Source: Orychophragmus violaceus (taxonomy: Eukaryota; Streptophyta; Magnoliopsida; Brassicales; Brassicaceae). Taken from it: DNA of 64,000 nt. The DNA lies in assembly GCA_030180135.1 (NCBI GenBank), contig CM058233.1, positions 109,099,994-109,163,993 on the forward strand, given 5' to 3'. Position numbers and translations under genes: made by a program. Below are positions 56,278 to 64,000 of this stretch, in pieces. The notes beneath the pieces are model-generated. The model searched no databases. It saw only the letters and a program-made list of their open reading frames with translations, and had not been told where the DNA came from. Numbering within the stretch: position 1 is the stretch's first letter; the number at the start of each line of letters is the position of its first letter.

Positions 56278-56475
56278 CGCCACAGTTTCATCCAAAACTT
56301 GCCAATCTTGACTTTGCTAGCTCCTGACCCAAGGAGAACCTAAAATCCTGAAAACACTTAACTAAAAACATCAAAAATAACAAGATAATCGAATATGTAC
56401 AAGGATAAACATGGGAATGTCTCCCAAGTGCGCTTTTGTTTAAAGTCGGTAAGCTCGACTGTCCAAACCGTGATA

Positions 56476-59400
56476 TCAGGCTGAGGGAGGGCTAGAGAGT
56501 GGAATCGAGATTCCTTCCTCTATAGCTTCTGAAGCGGAGTAATGCTTGAGGCGCTGACCATTGACGGTGAACTCTTCTCCTGACTTTCCCCAAAGGACAA
56601 CTGCTCCATAAGGCCTTACCTCCTTTACCTTGAAAGGTCCCGACCATCGAGACTTGAGCTTCCCGGGAAACAGCTTCAACCGGGAGTTAAACAGAAGCAC
56701 AAGATCACCTTCTTTGAACTCTCTCTTCAGTATCAGCTTGTCATGGAAGAGCTTGGTTCTTTCTTTGTAGATCTTTGAGCTTTCAAAAGCCTCAAGTCTT
56801 ATCTCATCCAATTCATTAAGCTGAATCAATCTCTTCTCAGTTGCGGTTTTGATGTCAAAGTTCAGCAACTTGACAGCCCACATAGCTTTGTACTCAACCT
56901 CAACTGGTAGATGGCAAGACTTCCCATACAGCATATTGAAAGGAGTGGTTCCAAGGGGAGTTTTGAATGCTGTCCTATAAGCCCACAATGCATCATCAAG
57001 TTTCTTGGACCAATCTTTCCTTGAAGCTCCAACAGTCTTCTCTAAAATAGCCTTGATTTGCCGGTTGGACACTTCAACTTGTCCACTTGTTTGAGGGTGA
57101 TATGGAGTTGCTACCTTGTGCTTAACTCCATACTTCTTCAAAAGGCCTTCAAACAACTTGTTGATGAAATGAGATCCCCCATCACTAATCACCACTCTTG
57201 GGACTCCAAATCTTGGAAATATTATGCTTTTGAAGAGTTTGATTACAACCTTAGAGTCATTGGTGGGGCTTGCCACTGCTTCAACCCACTTGGATACATA
57301 ATCAACTGCCACAAGGATGTATTTGTTCCCATATGAAGATGGAAATGGTCCCATAAAGTCTATTCCCCACACATCAAACACTTCTACCTCCAGAATTGGG
57401 TTCTGAGGCATCTCATTCCTCTTGCTTATGTTTCCCTTTCTTTGGCATGGATCACACTTTGTGATGAAGGTCTGAGCATCCTTAAACATTGTTGGCCACC
57501 AAAAACCAGCTTGTAGGGCCTTTTGAACAGTTTTGAATGTGGCAAAGTGACCTCCATAGGGTGATCCATGACAATGTAGTAGGATCCCTTCCACCTCCTC
57601 ATCTGCTACACATCTTCTGTAGAGTTGATCTTTGCATAAGGTATAAAGATATGGCTCATCCCAGTAGTACCTATTGACATCCCGAAAGAACTTCTTTCTT
57701 TGGTAGCTGTCAAGATTTGGAGGTTCTTTCCCACAAGCTAAGTAGTTTACAAGATCAGCATACCATGGCTCCTTATCATCAAGAGAGTTAGCCGCCTCCA
57801 ACTTCTGCCTTGTTTCATGAGCTTCTCTCACGGTCTTAACAGCCATCAACTGCTCTTCAGGAAGTGAATCATCAATGGGAATACCATCCTCGATTCGCAG
57901 CCTTGAAAGATGATCTGCCACTCCATTCTCTATACCCTTCTTATCTTTGATCTCCAAGTCAAATTCCTGTAGCAGCAAGATCCATCTTAGAAGCCTTGGC
58001 TTGGCATCCTTCTTGGCAAGCAAATACCTCAACGCAGCGTGATCCGTGTACACCACTACCTTAGACCCAACCAAGTATGATCTAAACTTCTCAAAGGCAA
58101 AAACCACAGCAAGAAGCTCCTTCTCAGTTGTTGCATACTTCACTTGAGCATCATCCAATGTCCTACTAGCATAGTATATGACATGGAGTTTCTTGTCTTT
58201 CCTCTGCCCCAGAACTGCTCCGACTGCATAATCACTTGCATCGCACATGATCTCAAAAGGTAAATCCCAGTCAGGAGCTTGTACAATTGGAGCACTAATC
58301 AAGGCTTCCTTAATCCTGTGGAAGGCATCCAAACACTCCTCGTTAAACACAAAGTCAGTTTCCTTACACAGCAACCGAGTGAGTGGCCTAGCAATCTTGG
58401 AGAAGTCCTTGATGAACCGTCTGTAGAAACCAGCATGTCCCAAGAAACTTCTGATCCCTCTAACTGAGTTCGGTGGCTGAAGACTTGTCATAACCTCTAT
58501 CTTGGCCTTGTCCACCTCAATACCCTTCTCTGAAATCTTGTGACCCAACACAATTCCTTCTGTCACCATGAAATGGCACTTCTCCCAATTGAGCACCAAG
58601 TTTGTCTCCTCACATCGCTTCAGTACCCTGCACAAGTTCAACAAACAAGAGGAGAACGAAGAGCCATACACAGAGAAATCATCCATAAAGACTTCTACAA
58701 TGTCCTCGATAAGATCTGAGAAAATAGACATCATGCATCGCTGGAAAGTAGCTGGTGCATTACACAAGCCAAATGGCATCCTTCGATATGCGAAGGTACC
58801 ATAAGGACAAGTGAATGTCGTTTTCTCCTGATCATTGGGATGTATCGGGATCTGAAAGAACCCACTGTACCCATCGAGAAAACAGTAAAAAGGGTGGCAA
58901 GCAAGCCTTTCTAACATCTGATCAATAAAAGGCAAAGGGAAGTGATCTTTCCTAGAGGCTGCATTGAGTTTCCTATAGTCTATGCACATCCTGTGTCCTG
59001 TGATGGTCCTAGTGGGGATTAGCTCATTGTTATCATTTTTTACTACAGTAATCCCTCCCTTTTTCGGGACACAGTGCACGGGAGAGACCCACGTGCTGTC
59101 CGAAATTGGGTAAATTATACCAGCATCAAGAAGCTTAAGGATTTCTTTCTTTACTACCTCTTTAAGATTAGGATTCAATCTTCTCTGATGTTCAATTGAG
59201 GACATAGATTCGTTTTCAAGATGAATCCTATGGGTACATAAACTAGGTGACAGCCCTTTTATGTCTTCAAGAGAATAACCTATAGCCTTTCTAAACTTTT
59301 TCAATTCAGTAGTCAAGGCAATCAATTCATCATCACTCAGCATTTCATTGACAATGACAGGGTAAGTGGAATTAGGACCAAGAAATGCATACCGAAGCCC

Positions 59401-62343
59401 CCGCGGAAGGGGCTTTAACTCAATCTTCGGTGCCTTGAGTTCACTCCAGTCATCAGTTGCAAACTGCTCCCTTACAATCTCAGTTTCATAGGCGCCTTCA
59501 GCTCCCTTACCCACTGTGAAGACCTCTGTCTTTTCGCCAACTGAATCTGACCCCAACTCAATGTAATCAACTTCTCCTTGCAGAGGTTTGTGCGAATCGA
59601 GAGCTTTCATGTAAGCCCAACTCTCCTCTCTGAGATAACCATACTCTCCACATTCCTTTGTTAGAGCCACTTCCAATGGATCATGCATATTCAATTCTTC
59701 AAGAAGTTCATCAGCTAGCATATCCATAGTCTCAATGTAAAATAGCTGCCCCTGTATGGTTGGCTTCTTCATCACCTTGTTGATGTCAAACTTGAGTACT
59801 ATGTCTTTCCCTAGGTTGAGGTCAATCTTCCCTTTCTTGACATCAATTATAGCACCAGCTGTGGCAAGGAATGGTCTCCCAAGAATAAGAGGATCCTTTG
59901 GCTCTTCATCCATCTCTAACACAATAAAGTCTGTTGGAACCTCAAATCCTCCCACTTTTACCGGAAGATCCTCTAGTAGACCAATGGGATATCTAATTGA
60001 TCTATCAGCCAACACCAAGGAGATCCTACAAGCTTTGTAGGTAGAGAACCCTAGTCTCTTGGCTACTGAGAAAGGCATTAGACTAGCGCTTGCACCAAGG
60101 TCACACAAGCAACTCTCAAATCTGAAGGGACCAATAGCACATGGTAAAGTGAAACTGCCCGGATCTTCAAGCTTCTTAGGGACAATGCTCCTTTGAATGA
60201 ATGCACTACACTCATGAGTAAGCATGACCATACCCTGCACCTCCTTAGTTCTTTCCTTAATGGCATCCTTTAAGAACTTGTTGTATTGAGGAACAAGTAG
60301 AAATGCATCTATCAAGGGCATTGTGAGCTCTACATTCTTCATCTGTTTTTCAAAAAGAGCTTTATACTTCTCTAAGAGCTGCTTTTTGAATCTGCCCGGA
60401 AAGGGTAACTTGGGTTCATAGGGAGGTGGAACAAACTCACTAGCTTTCTTCTTGGGTGCCTCTTCCACTACTTCTTCTACCACAGCCTTTCCCTTTCTCT
60501 TGGCAATCTCACATTCACTTTCTCTGTTGAGAGCAGAATTCTCCTCCCCCTCTTGAACTTCAATGTCCTCATTGAGTTGAGGAATCACCTTAGGCTTGGG
60601 AACTTGATGAGGTTGCAGCTCTTTACCACTTCTCAATGTTATAGCATTGATATACTCCTTTGGGTTTTGCTCAGATTTTCTCGGTAGAGTTCCTTGAGTT
60701 CTAGAGGTTGAAGCATTTCTGTTCTCCATGTTGGTGACCCTAGATGTCAAACTTTGCAACTCATTCTTCAAATCTCGAACTTCCATAGCTCCTGAAGCTT
60801 GTCCCTGAAGTAGTTGCTGCATCATACCCTTCAACTCACTGTCCAAACCTGAAGAAGAAGAGGCTTGTGGTTGTTGTTGGTTAAATCCGGGTGGAGGGTA
60901 TTGTGGCTTGGGGACAAAGGGTTGTTGACTCTGAAATTGTGGTTTGTTGGCAAACCCTTGCTGATTAGTATAAGGGACAAAAGGCTTTTGTTGCTGAGGT
61001 TGTGTGAAGCCTTGTTGCCCTTGTTGTTGAGCTTGGGGTTGTGTTTGAGCTTGAGGATAAACCTGATCCTGTGGGTTGGCAACATTGGGATTTCTGTAAG
61101 AGAAGTTGGGGTGATTCCTGTAGTTTGGATTGAAACCCCTGTTGAAACCCCCTTGGCCAGCAATGAAATTGATCTCTTCTTGGGTCATATCTCCTTCAAC
61201 ACTGAATAGGACTGGTGGGGAGTCATCATAGTTCTCCACAAAGCTTATTTGCTTTTGGTTGGATGAGATCATCTTGTCTATCTTGTCATTTAGAGACTTG
61301 ATTTCCTTCTCATACTTCTCATCCATTGAAGATGATCCTCTAGGAGTCCTCTCATAGTCCTCATTGTAATTCCCATCACTTGTGGCCAAGTTCTCAATCA
61401 ATTCCATAGCCTCATCAACTCCCTTTCCTAAGAAGTGACCATTACTGCAAGAATCCAGCATTGCCCTCATCCTAGGAAGCACTCCTCTGTAGAGGTTACT
61501 GAGCAGTGTCTCTTTGGTGAATCCATGGTGGGGGCATTGAGTGGTGAGCTTAGTGAACCTGTCCCAAGCCTCAGCAAAAGTCTCATTGTTTCTTTGCACA
61601 AAACCAGATAGTTCATTGCGAAAGCGGGCGGTTCTTGTAGGTGAAAAGAATTTCTTCAAGAAAGCCTTCTTGAGATCTGCCCATGTAGTGATAGACCCTG
61701 GAGGAATAGTGCTCTCCCAATCTTTGGCTTTATCTGCCAAGGAGAATACAAAGAGGCGCATCTTGAGACCCTCATCCGTCACACCATTGAGTCTTGTAGT
61801 GTCACAGATTTTGTCGAATGTGTCTAAGTGCTTCAATGGATCTTCTGAGGAAAGTCCATGGAATTGGTTGTTCTGCACCATATTCATTACCATGGCTCTG
61901 ATTTCAAAGTTGTTATTGTTCACAGGTGGTGGAATGATACCCCGTCGAATAGCGTTGGTGTCGGGTGTATCGCCATCTCCAATGGCTCTGAAAGGTCTCT
62001 CACGATGAGCCGGAATCCTGTGTCCCTGTGCATCTCTAGCATCCGCATCCTGTTGATGCTGTTCTTGATGGCCCTGATGGCCTTGCTGGTCCTGATGACC
62101 CTGCTGGTCCTGATGACCCTGCTGGTCCTGATGACCCTGCTGGTCCTGATGACCCTCTAAATCCATAACTGGCTGCTCTTGAGGCTCAAGCAAAGGCTGA
62201 ACTACTTCCTGTTCCAACCCGAGTCTCTCTAAGTGAACAGCTCTTTCTAGTGCTCTTCTCTCTCGTGCTAACTGTCTTTCAAGTGCTTTGATGTCTGAAA
62301 CCCGCGCAACTAAGTCTGTTGGTCCTCTGCTCCGCAAGTTCAT
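56476..62343 (-). CDS. Athila gag-pol polyprotein of element 2 (1955 aa)
   Basis: The frame is uninterrupted from the ATG at 62343 (MNLRSRG) to the stop at 56476. The protein differs from the element 1 polyprotein at only a few dozen positions by eye, apart from an 18-residue gain in the Gln-rich part of gag from a tandem repeat (62083-62154). All enzyme motifs are intact: protease DLGAS, reverse transcriptase FMDD, RNase H MCDASD, integrase GIDFMG / ISDGGSHF / GQVEVSNRQ with the H/C zinc site. As in element 1, gag lacks a visible CCHC knuckle and there is no gag/pol stop. It is probably functional. Confidence 0.95.
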   Translation of the reverse strand: MNLRSRGPTDLVARVSDIKALERQLARERRALERAVHLERLGLEQEVVQPLLEPQEQPVMDLEGHQDQQGHQDQQGHQDQQGHQDQQGHQGHQEQHQQDADARDAQGHRIPAHRERPFRAIGDGDTPDTNAIRRGIIPPPVNNNNFEIRAMVMNMVQNNQFHGLSSEDPLKHLDTFDKICDTTRLNGVTDEGLKMRLFVFSLADKAKDWESTIPPGSITTWADLKKAFLKKFFSPTRTARFRNELSGFVQRNNETFAEAWDRFTKLTTQCPHHGFTKETLLSNLYRGVLPRMRAMLDSCSNGHFLGKGVDEAMELIENLATSDGNYNEDYERTPRGSSSMDEKYEKEIKSLNDKIDKMISSNQKQISFVENYDDSPPVLFSVEGDMTQEEINFIAGQGGFNRGFNPNYRNHPNFSYRNPNVANPQDQVYPQAQTQPQAQQQGQQGFTQPQQQKPFVPYTNQQGFANKPQFQSQQPFVPKPQYPPPGFNQQQPQASSSSGLDSELKGMMQQLLQGQASGAMEVRDLKNELQSLTSRVTNMENRNASTSRTQGTLPRKSEQNPKEYINAITLRSGKELQPHQVPKPKVIPQLNEDIEVQEGEENSALNRESECEIAKRKGKAVVEEVVEEAPKKKASEFVPPPYEPKLPFPGRFKKQLLEKYKALFEKQMKNVELTMPLIDAFLLVPQYNKFLKDAIKERTKEVQGMVMLTHECSAFIQRSIVPKKLEDPGSFTLPCAIGPFRFESCLCDLGASASLMPFSVAKRLGFSTYKACRISLVLADRSIRYPIGLLEDLPVKVGGFEVPTDFIVLEMDEEPKDPLILGRPFLATAGAIIDVKKGKIDLNLGKDIVLKFDINKVMKKPTIQGQLFYIETMDMLADELLEELNMHDPLEVALTKECGEYGYLREESWAYMKALDSHKPLQGEVDYIELGSDSVGEKTEVFTVGKGAEGAYETEIVREQFATDDWSELKAPKIELKPLPRGLRYAFLGPNSTYPVIVNEMLSDDELIALTTELKKFRKAIGYSLEDIKGLSPSLCTHRIHLENESMSSIEHQRRLNPNLKEVVKKEILKLLDAGIIYPISDSTWVSPVHCVPKKGGITVVKNDNNELIPTRTITGHRMCIDYRKLNAASRKDHFPLPFIDQMLERLACHPFYCFLDGYSGFFQIPIHPNDQEKTTFTCPYGTFAYRRMPFGLCNAPATFQRCMMSIFSDLIEDIVEVFMDDFSVYGSSFSSCLLNLCRVLKRCEETNLVLNWEKCHFMVTEGIVLGHKISEKGIEVDKAKIEVMTSLQPPNSVRGIRSFLGHAGFYRRFIKDFSKIARPLTRLLCKETDFVFNEECLDAFHRIKEALISAPIVQAPDWDLPFEIMCDASDYAVGAVLGQRKDKKLHVIYYASRTLDDAQVKYATTEKELLAVVFAFEKFRSYLVGSKVVVYTDHAALRYLLAKKDAKPRLLRWILLLQEFDLEIKDKKGIENGVADHLSRLRIEDGIPIDDSLPEEQLMAVKTVREAHETRQKLEAANSLDDKEPWYADLVNYLACGKEPPNLDSYQRKKFFRDVNRYYWDEPYLYTLCKDQLYRRCVADEEVEGILLHCHGSPYGGHFATFKTVQKALQAGFWWPTMFKDAQTFITKCDPCQRKGNISKRNEMPQNPILEVEVFDVWGIDFMGPFPSSYGNKYILVAVDYVSKWVEAVASPTNDSKVVIKLFKSIIFPRFGVPRVVISDGGSHFINKLFEGLLKKYGVKHKVATPYHPQTSGQVEVSNRQIKAILEKTVGASRKDWSKKLDDALWAYRTAFKTPLGTTPFNMLYGKSCHLPVEVEYKAMWAVKLLNFDIKTATEKRLIQLNELDEIRLEAFESSKIYKERTKLFHDKLILKREFKEGDLVLLFNSRLKLFPGKLKSRWSGPFKVKEVRPYGAVVLWGKSGEEFTVNGQRLKHYSASEAIEEGISIPLSSPPSA
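62083..62154 (-). repeat. 18-bp x 4 in-frame tandem repeat in gag
   Basis: Four units at 62083, 62101, 62119 and 62137 encode GHQDQQ repeats. Element 1 has a single equivalent unit. The units are almost identical, so the expansion is recent. Confidence 0.85.
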
Positions 62344-62442
62344 ACACCTGACATCAAAGAGAGAAGAAGAAATAAGATTAGTAACCAAAACTTGATCTAA
62401 ATAGGAAAGGAAATCGAATTGATCTATCCAAGTTCCCAAAAT

Positions 62443-62455
62443 GGCAACGGCGCCA
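62443..62455 (-). other. Primer-binding site of element 2
   Basis: On the - strand TGGCGCCGTTGCC follows the 5' LTR by three bases. It is identical to the element 1 site and complementary to tRNA-Asp. Confidence 0.85.
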
Positions 62456-62458
62456 AAT

Positions 62459-64000
62459 TGATAACAGGAATTTTAGGTTAAATTCCCGAGGTATCAATCC
62501 CTCAAGCTGATCGCGTAGTCTTGAGATATCGAACCAATTGGGAGTGAAAAAGACCAAAAAGAATTCACCCAACCTTAAAAGCCAAGTTATACCAGTTCAA
62601 ACTGAGATCATAACAATTCTAAGCAAATTAACAAAGACTAAACAATCAATCAAGCAAGAGATCACTAATCAAGATAAAACAAAGATAATCAAATAAAGAA
62701 GACAAGGTTTATGGGCTAAGGTCAATGACTAGAACCATCTAGAGCTAACAAGGATGCCTAAACAATCAATCAAGAAGCAAATCCCAAGCTAGGAACAATA
62801 ACAATTGACTAATCCAATTTCTTGGCACTAATCACTTTCCCTAATCACATTTCAAGATCAAATTCTCATTTGTGAAATAAGACAAGGCAAGCATTAATAA
62901 TCAAGTTCCATAAGCTAATAATCATTCTAAACATTCATTCTCATGAGCTAGAATATGAAAATTCCCTAGAAGACTCTAACTTGCATTTCATCAAACACTT
63001 GGTGTGCAACAAAAGCCTAAGGATCTAGATTAACTTGATCATGGATAACCTAGCACTAAGCACATCTAGAAGGGTGAGATCAATCATAAATAAGCTTTAA
63101 ACATCCTTGATTCACTCTAAATAGCCCTAATCTACCTAACCCATAATCCTTGAATAAGACTACTCACTAATCATGCTAAGTTCAACAAAATCCATAAGAA
63201 TAGTGTCAAACATGATGATTAGTGAAGGATTAAAGAAAAGAGATGAAAAATCAAAGCAAAACAAGTCTTAGATTAAGAAAAGATTAAACTTTTGTCTTAC
63301 AAGAACTTAGAACAAAAACAAGCTTAAGATCCTCCAAAAATTAGGTTTTTAGCCTTAAATAGTAAAAAGGGGCGAACCGGGTCAACCCGGAACAAACCGG
63401 GTATTGACCCGGATCCATGGGTCAAATCTGGTCAAAATCTGGAAAGTCAACTGGTCTGGGTTGACCGCGGTTTCGACCGGACCGCTGCCCAAACCGCGGT
63501 CGTTACGGTTCATTCGCACAAAAACTCGTCGTCGATGTGAGCTCGGTCCCGCGGTCTTGGTATGCGCCGGTGGCTCAACCGCGGTCAACACGGCTCGCGG
63601 TGTCGACGATGGATCCGCCTGAGCTCGCGGTCTCGGGGTGAACCGGTGGTACGACCGCGGTGCACACCTACTCGACGTCGCTTCGGAACTTGGCGGCTCG
63701 CGGTCTCAACGAGCCCGGTGACCCAACCGCGGTTCATGCGGTGCTTTGGCTCGTTTTCTCGTCGGATGTGTGAGCTTCACCGCGGTTTCAGCTGGACCGG
63801 TGGCCCGACCGCGGTGCACTCGTCCGCTGGCTTCTCCCGAACACCCATCCTTCATGTTTCTCCATTCCCTTTAACTCCAAGCATTCCCAATCATCTTAGT
63901 GACCTTCCCACACCTGAAAATAACCAAATGCAAGCGCAAAACGCTCCTAGATATGCTATACTATAACTCTAGATGCAACTAACTACAAAGATGACAAGGA
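62459..64000 (-). repeat. Athila element 2, 5' LTR (right), truncated by window end
   Basis: 1542 of an expected 1628 bp are visible. It matches the left LTR base for base as far as I could read, including the five-hairpin array at 63463-63816. Confidence 0.95.

Larger units (their letters stand above)
49976..64000 (-). mobile_element. Athila-type LTR retrotransposon (element 2), right LTR truncated by window edge
   Basis: It is in inverted orientation relative to element 1. The order on the - strand is 5' LTR (62459 to beyond 64000), primer site, gag-pol, hairpin array, leader with intron, ORF-1, tail, polypurine tract, 3' LTR (51603-49976). The left LTR is 1628 bp. The right LTR aligns to it at a constant offset of 12483 without indels over the 1542 bp available, and I noticed no mismatch. 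Both ORFs are open. The insertion is therefore very recent, and about 86 bp of LTR should lie beyond the window. Confidence 0.95.

Overview
The window is nuclear DNA of a crucifer (Brassicaceae). It has AT-rich intergenic DNA, GT-AG introns, plant gene families whose order matches Arabidopsis thaliana, and many plant transposons. No prokaryotic feature is present.

Layout. 1-8109 is gene-poor and holds transposon debris plus exon relics of a CBSX1-like CBS-domain gene (5136-5837). 8115-21780 is a complete Athila-type (Ty3/gypsy) LTR retrotransposon on the + strand: 1488-bp LTRs, AAAAC target duplication, tRNA-Asp-type primer site, one unbroken gag-pol frame, a second ORF of the ATHILA ORF-1 family, and a polypurine tract. 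22286-44415 is a gene island with five intact genes: a RAP2.10-like AP2/ERF repressor (-), IRX14 xylan glycosyltransferase (+, 3 exons), a CP1-like papain-type protease (+, 4 exons), an RER1C-like Golgi/ER retrieval receptor (-, 3 exons) and an LRR receptor pseudokinase (-, 2 exons). 44754-49528 is a cluster of small elements: a Harbinger-type MITE, a hAT-like element with a Helitron nested inside it, a Stowaway MITE and a second Helitron. 49976 to the window end is a second Athila element on the - strand. It is also open in both ORFs, and its right LTR runs off the window.

The genes do not form one pathway. They are a conserved chromosomal neighbourhood. From memory of A. thaliana numbering, CBSX1/RAP2.10/IRX14/CP1 are four consecutive chromosome 4 genes (At4g36910 down to At4g36880), whereas RER1C and the LRR kinase are chromosome 2 neighbours (At2g23310, At2g23300). 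A junction between two ancestral segments therefore appears to lie at about 39.3-40.2 kb.

The most unusual structure is in the two Athila elements. Each carries an array of GC-rich hairpins about 37-39 nt long in the LTR U3, and a second array with the same number of units between pol and ORF-1. Element 1 has 4+4 units at an almost exact 63-bp period; element 2 has 5+5 units with different arm sequences but the same architecture. Arm changes are partly compensatory, so the folded form may matter. Both elements also share a 5'UTR-type intron whose acceptor lies at or next to the ORF-1 start codon, and two extra internal copies of the polypurine tract.
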